In this document: one piece after another, positions 55,500 through 64,000 of the stretch
Numbering within the stretch: position 1 is the stretch's first letter
Layout of the letters: the number at the start of each line of letters is the position of its first letter
Assembly: GCF_001886715.1 (NCBI RefSeq)
Contig: NZ_CP018082.1
Coordinates: forward strand, 3,348,001 to 3,412,000
Direction of reading: 5' to 3'
DNA: 64,000 nt
Source: Nocardia mangyaensis
GTDB lineage: Bacteria > Actinomycetota > Actinomycetes > Mycobacteriales > Mycobacteriaceae
Position numbers and translations under genes: made by a program
The notes under the pieces: generated by a model
Databases searched by the model: none
Told to the model about the DNA's origin: nothing
The model's input: only the letters and a program-made list of their open reading frames with translations

Positions 55500-56717
55500 T
55501 CAGCGCGCTGTACCGCTCACGGTGCCGGATTTCGGTCCGGGGCCGAGAACCCCGGCCAACAGTGCCGCGGCCGCGAGGGCGGCGGCGCTCCACAGCAGGG
55601 GAAGAATTCCGGCACTTTCGACGACGAGTCCGCCGACAAACGCGCCTGCCGCGATGGCGGCGGTGAAAACCCCGACGTACAGCCCCGTGACGTGCTCGAT
55701 CCGATCCGGTGCCGCCGCGGTCATCCACAACTGCGCGCCCACAGAGAGCCCGCCATAGGCCAGCCCCCACAGCGCGATGGCCGCCCCCGCCGTGAGCGCC
55801 GCCGTGCCGAACACCGCGAGGGTCGTGACCGCGACGCCGATGCCGACGGCCAGCAGCGCCACGGTGTGCACCGGGCGACGTGCCGCGAGTGCACCGGCGG
55901 CAAAGTTGCCGACCATGCCGAACACGCCGTACAGCAGCAGGAGCAGCGCGATCGCGTTCGCGGCCAGCCCCGCGCGATCCTCGAGGACCAGCCGGACATA
56001 GGTGTAGGCGGCGAAGTGCGCGGTCACCAGCAGAACCACCACGACCAGACCGGTGACGACCGCGGGCCGAAGCAGCGGCCGGGGCGCCGTCGACACCGCG
56101 TCGTCGCCCGGTCCTTCGGGGCGGCGCAGGCGCGGCAGAACCAGCACCAGACCCGCGGCGACAACCAGCCCGACAGCCGTGAGCGCACCGAACGCGGCGC
56201 GCCAACCGAATCCGTTCCCGACGAATGTGCCGAGCGGCACACCAAGGACCGAGGCCGCGGCGACGCCGCTGACGGTGAACGAGACAGCCAGCGCGATGTG
56301 CCGGGGAGCGACCAACCGGGTCGCCACCGCCGACGCGAGACCCCACACCGTGCCCATCCCGATCCCGAGGACGGCCCGCGACAGCATGAGCGTCCCGAAT
56401 CCGCTCGCGACCATGGTCAGCGCGTTTGCGGCGGCGAGCAGGACCATCGCGGCGGCCAGCACGATGCGCCGGTCCAGGTTCCCGAGCAGCCGAGGCACGA
56501 TCGGCGCGGTCACCGCCGAGACCAGCCCGGTGACGGTGAGGCTGAGCCCTGCCTTGCCCGGCGAGATCCCGAGGCCCTCTCCCATCGGCGTGAGCACACC
56601 GACCGGAAGCATCTCGGAGGTCACCACGAGAAAGGTGCTGAGGGTCAGCACACCGACCGCACCCCACCGGGCGGGCGATGTTCTTTCGGGCGCGGCGGGA
56701 AGAACCGTAGTCGTCAT
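55500..56717 (-). CDS. MFS exporter, DHA1 type
   Basis: 405 residues, 12 helices. Motifs: STFLVVTSEMLPVGVLTPM in helix 1 and RAVLGIGMGTVWGLASAVATRLV in helix 4-5, the AraJ/YdhP-like drug-efflux pattern. ATG 56717 is used; the longer frame would cross the LysR operator. Likely controlled by the divergent LysR. Confidence 0.85.
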   Translation of the reverse strand: MTTTVLPAAPERTSPARWGAVGVLTLSTFLVVTSEMLPVGVLTPMGEGLGISPGKAGLSLTVTGLVSAVTAPIVPRLLGNLDRRIVLAAAMVLLAAANALTMVASGFGTLMLSRAVLGIGMGTVWGLASAVATRLVAPRHIALAVSFTVSGVAAASVLGVPLGTFVGNGFGWRAAFGALTAVGLVVAAGLVLVLPRLRRPEGPGDDAVSTAPRPLLRPAVVTGLVVVVLLVTAHFAAYTYVRLVLEDRAGLAANAIALLLLLYGVFGMVGNFAAGALAARRPVHTVALLAVGIGVAVTTLAVFGTAALTAGAAIALWGLAYGGLSVGAQLWMTAAAPDRIEHVTGLYVGVFTAAIAAGAFVGGLVVESAGILPLLWSAAALAAAALLAGVLGPGPKSGTVSGTAR

Positions 56718-56770
56718 ACCCACCAGTCCACCGCCCGGCGACCGGTGGAACAACGCCGATCTGCTCACCG

Positions 56771-56789
56771 ATCAATGAGCTAGATTGAT
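56771..56789. promoter_or_regulatory. LysR box overlapping the lysR start
   Basis: ATCAAT-N7-ATTGAT, perfect T-N11-A type symmetry. It covers the first candidate start codons of the LysR gene (TTG 56785, ATG 56788), implying autorepression or a true start further downstream. Confidence 0.6.
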
Positions 56790-57735
56790 GGATATGGCCG
56801 GTGAACACCCCACGATGCACCAGGTGCAACTCCAGCAGATCGAATGCCTGATCACCCTCGCGGAGGAACTGCACTTCGGCCGCACCGCCGAGCGTCTCGG
56901 CTACTCCCAGTCGCGGGTGAGCCAGCTCGTCGCCGCGCTCGAGGGCCGCGTCGGTGCGCGGCTGGTCGAGCGCACCAGCCGGCGCGTGGCGCTGACCCGA
57001 CTCGGCGAGCAGTTCGTCAAGGAGGTCCGGCCCGCCTACCGCGCCCTGGCGACGACCTTCACGCGGGCGCGGGAGCGGGCCATGCGCGGCGCGTTGCAGG
57101 AACTGCGGATCGGATTCACCGGCATGGTCTACGAGGAGATCACCCGCAGTTTCCGTGCCTTGCGCGCCGAATACGGAGTCACTGTCGACGTGCACGACCT
57201 GCCACTCGGCTCGCCCTTCTCGGCCGTCCTCGATGGCACGGTCGATGCCGTCATCGCCGAACTACCCGTCCACGAAGCCGAACTCACCGTCGGCTTCCGT
57301 TTCCCGCCACAGGATCAGTTCGTCGCCCTGGCCTCCGAACACCGCCTGGCGCGGCGCGACGCCATCGATGTCGAAGACCTCGCCGAACTCGACCTACTGC
57401 ACCGGGTCGGTGACGCGGCCGACTATTGGAAAGCCGCCCGCACCCCACCGGTCACCCCGTCGGGCGCACCGATCCCGTCGACAGCGGGCATCACCACCAT
57501 CCAGCAGGGGATGGCGCTGGCCGCCGCCGGGCAGCACGCCCTGCTCGTGTGCCGCCCGGTCCTCGACCACCATGTCCGCACCGACTTGCGCTTCCTGCCG
57601 GTACGCGGGCTCGAGGGCACCAGCCGACTCGGTCTGATCTGGCGCACCGACCGCACCAGCCCGGCCTTGACCGCCCTCGCGGGGCTGCTCGAACTCGGCG
57701 GCCCCGCCGACGCGGAGCCGCTCGTCGCCGTCTAG
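56788..57735 (+). CDS. LysR family transcriptional regulator
   Basis: About 315 residues. Winged helix QLQQIECLITLAEELHFGRTAERLGYSQSRVSQLVAALEGRVGARL, then an effector-binding domain. ATG 56788 is overlapped by the LysR box, so ATG 56815 (MHQVQLQQIE) may be the true start. Regulates the divergent MFS exporter. Confidence 0.85.
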   Translation: MDMAGEHPTMHQVQLQQIECLITLAEELHFGRTAERLGYSQSRVSQLVAALEGRVGARLVERTSRRVALTRLGEQFVKEVRPAYRALATTFTRARERAMRGALQELRIGFTGMVYEEITRSFRALRAEYGVTVDVHDLPLGSPFSAVLDGTVDAVIAELPVHEAELTVGFRFPPQDQFVALASEHRLARRDAIDVEDLAELDLLHRVGDAADYWKAARTPPVTPSGAPIPSTAGITTIQQGMALAAAGQHALLVCRPVLDHHVRTDLRFLPVRGLEGTSRLGLIWRTDRTSPALTALAGLLELGGPADAEPLVAV

Positions 57736-57742
57736 ACCTGGG

Positions 57743-58321
57743 TCAGCCGCGCACGGTGGACGGCACCGGGTGATCGGGTTCGAGCGCGGGCAGGCCGTCG
57801 ATGCTGGCGGAGTTGTCGCCCGCGATGCGCCGGGCGAAATCGGCGTCGGTGCGACGAGTGTGGGCCTCGTCGAGGACGGCGCGTTCCTCGACGAAGTCGA
57901 GGCGAGGCACCGACCACCCACACGAATCGGCGATCCGGTCGACCGAGATCGTGACCACCGCGCGAATTCCGGTGTGTCCGGTGCCGAAATGCGCACTGAG
58001 CGCGGCGAATTCGGGGGAATCCGGGCGAACCACCCGGCCGGTACCGAACAGGCGAAGGATGCGGGCGACGCGGTCGAACGAACAGAACATGACGGTGATC
58101 CGGCCGTTGTCGCGCAGATGGGCGATTGTTTCCGAGCCGCTGCCGAACAGGTCGAGATAGGCGACCGTGTGATCGTCGACGACGGCGAAGGTGTCGCGAT
58201 AGCCCTTCGGCGAGACATTGACATGCCCGCCCTCCGACGGCGCGGTGCCGACGAAGAACATCGGCTGCGCCGTGATGAAGGCTCGCAGCTTGTCATCGAT
58301 CCGGTCGAAGATCTTGCCCAT
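57743..58321 (-). CDS. Pyridoxamine-5'-phosphate-oxidase-fold protein
   Basis: 192 residues with the flavin- or heme-binding split beta-barrel: MFFVGTAPSEGGHVNVSPKGYRDTF, ETIAHLRDNGRITVMFCSF and IRAVVTISVDRIADSCGWSVP. Start ATG 58321. Could bind FMN, F420 or heme. The gene ends 7 bases from the convergent LysR stop. Confidence 0.85.
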   Translation of the reverse strand: MGKIFDRIDDKLRAFITAQPMFFVGTAPSEGGHVNVSPKGYRDTFAVVDDHTVAYLDLFGSGSETIAHLRDNGRITVMFCSFDRVARILRLFGTGRVVRPDSPEFAALSAHFGTGHTGIRAVVTISVDRIADSCGWSVPRLDFVEERAVLDEAHTRRTDADFARRIAGDNSASIDGLPALEPDHPVPSTVRG

Positions 58322-58660
58322 GACGCTCTTTCCGTCTCGCCGAGCGGCGAGCTCCCCGGCGCCGAGTGTATCGACCGACCTGAGCCCCGACGGTTCACGA
58401 TCAGGGGTTGACGCAGACGAGCGCCACCGCGGTGACCGACGAAGACACGTCTGACGCGAACCGCTCTCGGCCGGGATCACCCGATGCCGCAGCCCACCGC
58501 CGATCCGGCCACCGAGGCTCTCGCGCAGTGGAACCCGGTGTCCGAGTGCGAACAGCGCATCGGACCGAACGCCTCGTGGCCCGCCTGGCCGCCAACGTAT
58601 CTCGCCGCCCCTTCCGATTCGGCCGTCAGAGGACGCCGTCGGCATCGAGCAGGCGACCGG
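58322..58660. other. Intergenic stretch with no recognised feature
   Basis: About 340 bases between two minus-strand genes. Frames exist on both strands but are arginine-rich with no domain features. No clear hairpin or operator was seen. Confidence 0.5.
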
Positions 58661-59653
58661 TCAACCGTTGATGGCTTTGCGGGTGAGGTCGAGGGAGCGG
58701 ATGCGGGCGTCGATGTCGTAGACGAGGGTGTTGAGCATGAGCTCGTCGGGGGAGGTGGCGTCGAGAAGTTGGGCTGCCTGGGCGCGGACCGTTTCCGGGG
58801 AGCCCTGGAGCTGACCGGCCTTGCGCTGGGCCGCGAAGTGTCGTTCGGCGTCGCTGCCGGGAAAGCCCGCGGCTTGGTCGGGGGTGGCCAGTGCTTGGGG
58901 GCGGCCCGAGCGCAGGTTGGCGAAGGCGAGGTCGCGGGGGGCGGCGAGGCGGTCGGCTTCGTGGTCGGTGTCGGCGCAGATGGCCGAGGCGGCGACGATG
59001 GTGTACGGCGCGCTTCTGGTCTCCGACGGACGGAAGTTGTCGCGGTAGAGGTCGAGGGCGGCGGCGGTGTTGTCGGGGGCGATGTGATGGGCGAAGGCGA
59101 AGGGTAGCCCGAGTGCCGCGGCCACCTGGGCGCTGTACCCGCTCGAGCCGAGCAGCCAGACCTCCGGCTCGGCGCCGCGCCCGGGACTGGCGACGATTCC
59201 GTCGGTGTCGGTGCCGCGGAAGAAGCCGATCAGCGTGGTGAGCTCGCGGGGGAAGGATTCGGCGCCGAGGCCGTCGGCATGACGGCGCAGGGCGCGCGCG
59301 GTCACCGGATCGGTGCCGGGTGCGCGTCCGATACCCAGGTCGATCCGGCCGGGATGCAGGGACTCGAGAGTCCCGAACTGCTCGGCGACCACCAGCGGCG
59401 CGTGGTTGGGCAGCATCACCCCTCCCGAGCCGAGCCGGATCCGCGTGGTCGAGGCCGCCAGATGTGCCAGCACCACCGCGGGCGCCGCGCTCGCGATGCC
59501 GGGCATGTTGTGGTGCTCGGCGACCCAGAAGCGGTGAAAGCCCAGCTCCTCGGCGTGCTGGGCCAGCTGCGTCGTCGCGCGCAGCGCATCGCCCGCCGTC
59601 ACGTCGGCCTGCACCGGCGCCAGATCCAGAACCGACAGCGTGACCGCGTTCAT
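58661..59653 (-). CDS. LLM-class flavin-dependent oxidoreductase (MsnO8-like)
   Basis: 330 residues with the start [42 protein letters not shown], and [14 protein letters not shown]. The WVAEHHN and GRAPGTDP motifs are typical of the MsnO8/luciferase-like group, probably FMN-dependent. ATG 59653 follows GGAGG. Confidence 0.87.
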   Translation of the reverse strand: MNAVTLSVLDLAPVQADVTAGDALRATTQLAQHAEELGFHRFWVAEHHNMPGIASAAPAVVLAHLAASTTRIRLGSGGVMLPNHAPLVVAEQFGTLESLHPGRIDLGIGRAPGTDPVTARALRRHADGLGAESFPRELTTLIGFFRGTDTDGIVASPGRGAEPEVWLLGSSGYSAQVAAALGLPFAFAHHIAPDNTAAALDLYRDNFRPSETRSAPYTIVAASAICADTDHEADRLAAPRDLAFANLRSGRPQALATPDQAAGFPGSDAERHFAAQRKAGQLQGSPETVRAQAAQLLDATSPDELMLNTLVYDIDARIRSLDLTRKAING

Positions 59654-59880
59654 GAGCCTCCTCGAGTGTGCGATACCCCCTGTTGAGGCCAACCGGTTCG
59701 GTGCTCGCGGTATTTCCTGGCGTGTGGGTGCGGTGTCCCCGTCTCGGTCGCCGCGCGGGATTTGCTGGAAAGCCGCTGGCAGACAGGCATTTTCTGTCAT
59801 ACCCCACCGGTATCGTCGAAGGGTCACACTACGAGCCCGGCGCGAGGGTGGCCGGGCGGTGCGAGAACGGGGGCACGGGG

Positions 59881-60885
59881 ATGAGTGACAACGACCGTGG
59901 CGAGCTGCTGCCACCGAGCAGGCACGGCACCACCTGGCGGGAATCGGAGTACCGGGTTCTGGCCGACGATCTGCGCGCCGGGGTCGACCTGGCCCGCACC
60001 GCGCACACACTGGGGCGAACCGAATCCGCGGTGCGCGCCGCCTTGCGCAACTTCGTCGCGCCCGAGGACCGCGTGTCCACGGCGGAACGAGAACGCTGGG
60101 TCCGCGGGCGGCTGGTCGCCGAACCGGAATGGGACTGGTGGGCGGTGGTCGTCGACCGGCACCGTCGCTCCCGCAGCGGCCTGTGGTTCACCAGGCACGA
60201 GCACTGCGCCCGGATCGGCTGGCGTCGCCGCACCCCGATGCCCGCGCTCGCGCAGGAACTGGGCACCTCGGAGCTGACCGTCGCCGAACTGCTGCGCTCG
60301 CTCGGCCTCGCCGACAGCATCGAGGAGGCGGCCGATCGGCTGGGCGCGACACCGGGGCTGGCCTTGGCCAAGCGCGTCTCGGCGCACCGCGACAATGCGG
60401 CGGGTGCCCGCTGGATCCTGGTCATCGACGGCGCGGCGGGCACGAGCCGACCCCGCAACGCCCCGGTCCGCCGCCAGATCTCCCTGCACGAGACCCGCGC
60501 GGGCGCCGAAGCCGAACGTGATCGGGTCCTGGCCTGGCACAGCCGCCTGGGCGCGGGCGAGCCGGACACCCCGGTGTGGTGGACCATCGCCGAACGCGGT
60601 CTGGGCGCGAGCGTGGGTCACACCCGGTGCGGTACCGTCGACACCATCGTCCCCGGCGGCGCGATCCACGCCGAAGGGCTCACCGTCGGCGACGTCATCC
60701 GTGTGCAGGTCCCCGACGGCGGCTACCTCCAGGACCGAATCACCGCGATCACCCACACGGGCCCCGGCGCCCCGGTGGTGGTCGACCTGGCCCCGGTCGC
60801 GAACTCGCGAGTCCGCCGCGTCGTCGAGTTCGCCCCCGGCGAGGTCGTCGACGTCGTACGCCGCCGGGAGGGTCGAGCCGGTTAG
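59881..60885 (+). CDS. Unrecognised protein with two HTH-like segments
   Basis: 334 residues, family not recognised. Residues about 18-60 look like a Myb/SANT-type helix-turn-helix ([39 protein letters not shown]). Residues 120-165 give a second helical pair ([36 protein letters not shown]). The C-terminal third is beta-rich ([27 protein letters not shown]), resembling a small barrel or Hint-like end domain. Possibly DNA-binding; function unknown. Confidence 0.7.
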   Translation: MSDNDRGELLPPSRHGTTWRESEYRVLADDLRAGVDLARTAHTLGRTESAVRAALRNFVAPEDRVSTAERERWVRGRLVAEPEWDWWAVVVDRHRRSRSGLWFTRHEHCARIGWRRRTPMPALAQELGTSELTVAELLRSLGLADSIEEAADRLGATPGLALAKRVSAHRDNAAGARWILVIDGAAGTSRPRNAPVRRQISLHETRAGAEAERDRVLAWHSRLGAGEPDTPVWWTIAERGLGASVGHTRCGTVDTIVPGGAIHAEGLTVGDVIRVQVPDGGYLQDRITAITHTGPGAPVVVDLAPVANSRVRRVVEFAPGEVVDVVRRREGRAG

Positions 60886-61050
60886 GCGGTCCAGACCTTG
60901 AGCGACGGTCCGACGACGACCACGTTCGGCGTATACGGAGGCCTGTATCCCGAACGACTACGCTCGCTGCGCCGCCGAGTCGCCAGATCCATGTCCGCAG
61001 TCGGATGCCCGATTCCCCACACTTCCTCGACGACACCGAGCAGCGTCCAA

Positions 61051-62460
61051 CTAGGCGGACTTCGTTCGTCCCGGCATCGTCACCGCGGCGACGAGCATGA
61101 CCACCGCCATGACCAACATGGCCACGAACACCAGGTGGATGCCGTGGGCGAGTTCGGTCGGCGCGGGGTGGTCGGGGTCGCGGATGCCCGCGTTGACGAC
61201 CGCGCCGAACACCGCCACCCCGACCGCGCTGCCCAGCGAGCGAGCGAACATGTTGGCCGAGGTGACCACACCGCGCTCCTGCCATTCGGCGCTGGCCTGC
61301 GCCGCGATCAGCGTCGGCGTCGCCACGAGGCCCATCCCGGCGCCGATCAGGAAGCACGAGAGCGCGATCTGCGCCGTGCTCGACTGCTCACCGATGAGCA
61401 GGGTGGTCGCGCAGCCGAGCATGACCAGGATGCTGCCGACCACGGCGGTCACCCGGAATCCCCACCGCAGGTAGAGCCTTCCCGCATTCGAGGCAGCCAG
61501 CGGCCAGCCCAGCGTCAGCGCGCCGACCGTCAGTCCGGCGACCAGCGCACCGGTGCCGAGCACGCCTTGGGCGAAGGTCGGCACGTACGAGGTGAGTCCG
61601 AGCACCACCGCGCCGATCAGCAGCGAGACGGTGCTGCTCGCGATCACCACCCGGCGGGTGAAGATCCACAGCGGCAGAATCGGATTCGTCGCCCGCCGCT
61701 CGACCATGGTGAACAAGCCGAGCACCACCACACTGCCCGTGAACAGCGCCAGCGAGACCGGCGAGGTCCACGCCCAGGCCTGACCGCCCTCGAGCAGGCC
61801 CAGGATGAGCCCGCCCGCGCCGAGCGTGAGCAATACCGCGCCGAGGTAGTCGATGCGCTGGGCGCGCCGGGGCGCCGATTCGCTGAAGTGGCGCACCAAC
61901 ATCCAGGCCGCGACCGCGCACAGCGGTAGGTTGATCAGGAAGATCCACCGCCAGCTCAGATAGTCGGCGAACACACCACCGAGCAGCGGGCCGAGCACCG
62001 CCGAACTGGCCCACACCCCGGCCAGGTAGCCCTGCACCTTGGCCCGTTCGGTAAGGGTGTAGAGGTCTCCGGCGATCACCATCGTCATCGGCTGGATCGC
62101 CCCGGCGCCGATACCCTGGATGGCCCGGAACACGATCAGGCCCACCATGCTCGTGGCGAGCCCGCACAGCAGCGAGCCCAGCGCGAAGACCGCGATCCCG
62201 ACCAGGATCACCGGTTTGCGCCCCACCATGTCGGCGAGCTTGCCGTAGATCGGCACCGTCACCGCCTGGGCGAGCAGATAGATCGAGAACAACCAGGGGA
62301 ACAGCGCGAATCCACCGAGGGTGTCGGTGATGGTGAGCACCGCGGTGGCGATGATGGTCGAGTCGAGCGCGATCAATCCGGTCGCGAGCATCAGCGACGC
62401 GAGAATCGGGCCCCGCTCGGAGCGCAGGCCGATGGCCGGACTCGCGGTCTCCGTTGCCAC
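61051..62460 (-). CDS. MFS drug exporter, DHA2 (EmrB/QacA) type
   Basis: 469 residues, about 14 helices. Motifs: ALDSTIIATAVLTITDTLGG in helix 1, YGKLADMVGRKPV (motif A) and RAIQGIGAGAIQPMTMVIAGD (motif C region). GTG start. Probable proton-coupled multidrug exporter. Confidence 0.88.
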   Translation of the reverse strand: MATETASPAIGLRSERGPILASLMLATGLIALDSTIIATAVLTITDTLGGFALFPWLFSIYLLAQAVTVPIYGKLADMVGRKPVILVGIAVFALGSLLCGLATSMVGLIVFRAIQGIGAGAIQPMTMVIAGDLYTLTERAKVQGYLAGVWASSAVLGPLLGGVFADYLSWRWIFLINLPLCAVAAWMLVRHFSESAPRRAQRIDYLGAVLLTLGAGGLILGLLEGGQAWAWTSPVSLALFTGSVVVLGLFTMVERRATNPILPLWIFTRRVVIASSTVSLLIGAVVLGLTSYVPTFAQGVLGTGALVAGLTVGALTLGWPLAASNAGRLYLRWGFRVTAVVGSILVMLGCATTLLIGEQSSTAQIALSCFLIGAGMGLVATPTLIAAQASAEWQERGVVTSANMFARSLGSAVGVAVFGAVVNAGIRDPDHPAPTELAHGIHLVFVAMLVMAVVMLVAAVTMPGRTKSA

Positions 62461-62601
62461 CGGCGATCCTCTCGTTGCTTCGACTGACCACTCTGGACAA
62501 CGTATCGATGCCGGGACTGTTCCCGCCCGGTGTTTTCCCAGGATGTGACACGATCGGCCGCCCGCGCTGTCGTGCGGTGTGGTTCGCGTCGCGCGAGGTC
62601 G

Positions 62602-63150
62602 TCAGTCGCGGCGCGATCCCGCCACCCACACAGGTCCGGTGAGCAGCCAGATCACGGTGATCACCCCGAGCGTGCCGAATACGCCCATCAGCTGCTCGCG
62701 CTGCTCGGTGTCGGCCACCGTGTAGCTCAGCGCTACCGTCAGGACGGCGGCGATGGCGGCGGCGCCGAGCCAGCGGGCGAAATCGGCCCACTCTTTGCGG
62801 GACCGTTCGGGACCGTATTTCGGGACCTTCACCGGCGCCGGTCCGCCCGCGAACCGGTAGGCGAAACGCTCGTCGAGCCACTGGATGATCCGGTGCCCGA
62901 ACATCACGGTGCAGCCCAGGTAGATCCCGGCCAGCCGGTGCGCGAAGCCCACCTCCCCACCGCGATGCAGATCGATGGCCACCGCGACCACGAGCACGAC
63001 ATCGAGCACCGGCACCAGCGCCAGCGTCACCAGGCCCGCGCGCGGCAGCCGGACCGCGTAGCGCAGGAGCAGACCGCCGACGACCAGCACCCAGAAGCCG
63101 ATCTCGCAGCCCAGGATGGTCACCAGCACCGGGTTCGTCATCTCGTCCAT
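62602..63150 (-). CDS. Small membrane protein of unknown function
   Basis: 182 residues with about four or five membrane helices, one charged loop in the middle (RFAGGPAPVKVPKYGPERSRKEW) and no recognised family. Start is ATG 63150 or 63141. Divergent from the sensor kinase at 63261 but probably unrelated. Confidence 0.65.
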   Translation of the reverse strand: MDEMTNPVLVTILGCEIGFWVLVVGGLLLRYAVRLPRAGLVTLALVPVLDVVLVVAVAIDLHRGGEVGFAHRLAGIYLGCTVMFGHRIIQWLDERFAYRFAGGPAPVKVPKYGPERSRKEWADFARWLGAAAIAAVLTVALSYTVADTEQREQLMGVFGTLGVITVIWLLTGPVWVAGSRRD

Positions 63151-63260
63151 TCCTCGACTGTGGCAGGCACACCGGTCCGCGGTCGTCGGGCTTTCCGCTC
63201 GCCGCGGGTCCGCCTTTCGGAGGACCCGAGACTTGGCGCGCGTGTGCTGGAATGGGGGAC

Positions 63261-64000
63261 ATGTCTTCGTCGCGCGCGCCCATGAGTCGGCTCGCGGACG
63301 TGTTCGACAGTTCGACCACGGCCGCGGTCGGCATCTTCCTGGTCGGGCTGTTGCTGTGGGCCGCCGGGGGCTGGGCGGTCGTGGCGAATGACGACGTCTA
63401 TCCGCCGCTGGTGAAGCTCGCTCTGCTGTCCACGGCGTTCGCGATCCAGCTGACCGCGCAGCAACGGCCCGCACTGGCCTTCGGGCTGATGGTCGCCCTG
63501 CTGGCCGGGGATCTCGCGGTGAGTCCGTCGCTGCCGCTGTGGATCGCGCTGGCCGACGTCATCTTCCTCGCAGTCAGCAAGGGATCGGACCGGTTGGGCG
63601 TGGTGGTCGTCTGGTTCTCGCTGATCCTGACCCTGGGCGGGGCGCTCCTGGCGGCGGCCCTGCTCGATGTTCGGGTGGGGCTCTATGCCGCCTTGGCCGG
63701 AGTGGCGCTGACCTGGTCACCGCTCGGCTACGCACGGGCCGTGCGGGCCTCACGCCGGATGGCGCGGATGGAGCGCGAGGCGGCGCGCGCCCAACTCGCG
63801 GTTCTCGACGCCGAGCGTTCGGCCGCCCTCGGCGACGAGCGTCGTCGGCTGGCGCGCGACCTGCACGACACAGTGGCCGGTCACCTGTCCGCCGTCGCGA
63901 TCCTGTCCGAGGTGGCTCAGAAGGAACCGGGCAACACCACCGTCCTGCGTTCGATCCGGGCGGGCAGCCTGGCCGCGCTCGAGGAGATGCGCGCGACGAT
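63261..64000 (+). CDS. Two-component sensor kinase, HisKA_3 type (3' end outside window)
   Basis: The first 246 residues of a kinase cut by the window end. About four membrane helices (VGIFLVGLLLWAAGGWAVVA, LALLSTAFAIQLTA and others) are followed by a coiled linker and the phospho-acceptor box RRLARDLHDTVAGHLSA, where the His is phosphorylated. The ATP-binding domain and any partner regulator lie outside. Start ATG follows a short GGGGG site. Confidence 0.85.
   Translation, partial: MSSSRAPMSRLADVFDSSTTAAVGIFLVGLLLWAAGGWAVVANDDVYPPLVKLALLSTAFAIQLTAQQRPALAFGLMVALLAGDLAVSPSLPLWIALADVIFLAVSKGSDRLGVVVVWFSLILTLGGALLAAALLDVRVGLYAALAGVALTWSPLGYARAVRASRRMARMEREAARAQLAVLDAERSAALGDERRRLARDLHDTVAGHLSAVAILSEVAQKEPGNTTVLRSIRAGSLAALEEMRAT

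Overview
The window is high-GC actinobacterial chromosome, most likely from a Nocardia or a close relative in the Nocardiaceae. The evidence is strongly GC-biased codon use, a conservon operon, an Rv0910-like protein, a mycobacterial-type proline catabolic operon with a PucR regulator, DUF2236 and diiron proteins, and many GTG starts. I see no rRNA, tRNA, CRISPR, prophage or insertion sequence.

Region 1 (1-18,100) holds the most unusual content. A tightly packed plus-strand operon (228-8875) encodes an acyl-CoA dehydrogenase-like protein, an acyl carrier protein, a DapB-like reductase, a class II aldolase, a SagB-like nitroreductase, a GNAT-MMPL fusion, an alpha-oxoamine synthase and an SRPBCC protein. 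It looks like an uncharacterised pathway making an amino-ketone or acylated small molecule or lipid. Facing it are a PucR regulator and an acyl-CoA ligase (8880-11893), then a DUF2236 oxygenase. A shared 13-bp dyad (best copy CAGTAACTTACTG) lies upstream of the operon (two copies), the ligase and the DUF2236 gene, suggesting one regulon. Next come a 38-residue membrane peptide, a polytopic membrane protein, a predicted diiron hydrolase with a divergent TetR gene, a sugar-nucleotide-type reductase and an enoyl-CoA hydratase.

Region 2 (18,200-31,400) has an ECF42-type sigma factor with its DGPF/YCII partner and a matching promoter, a remnant of an F420-type oxidoreductase, and an MHS-family transporter. 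A six-gene minus-strand operon follows: a BMP-type ABC importer, an ornithine-cyclodeaminase-like enzyme and a nucleoside/guanine-type deaminase. It is controlled by a divergent GntR gene through a near-perfect 28-bp palindrome. A LysR/DapA-like divergent pair and an orphan Rv0910-like protein close the region.

Region 3 (31,600-39,400) contains a complete conservon (CvnA-B-C-D plus a P450 whose ExxR motif is degenerate), a TetR/P450 divergent pair, a secreted AA10 lytic polysaccharide monooxygenase with a chitin-binding module, and a small secreted protein.

Region 4 (39,400-53,500) has a Clp/Hsp100 ATPase with ClpC-like middle and ClpB-like second domains, an SRPBCC-acyl-CoA ligase fusion, the proline utilisation genes with their PucR activator, a CocE/NonD-type hydrolase, an F420-type oxidoreductase, gluconokinase and an M50-like protease.

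Region 5 (53,500-64,000) is mostly single housekeeping or accessory genes: an SMP-30-like protein, a class I glutamine amidotransferase, two MFS exporters, a LysR regulator with a clear operator, a PNPOx-fold protein, an LLM oxidoreductase, an unrecognised two-HTH protein, a small membrane protein and the start of a sensor kinase cut by the window end.
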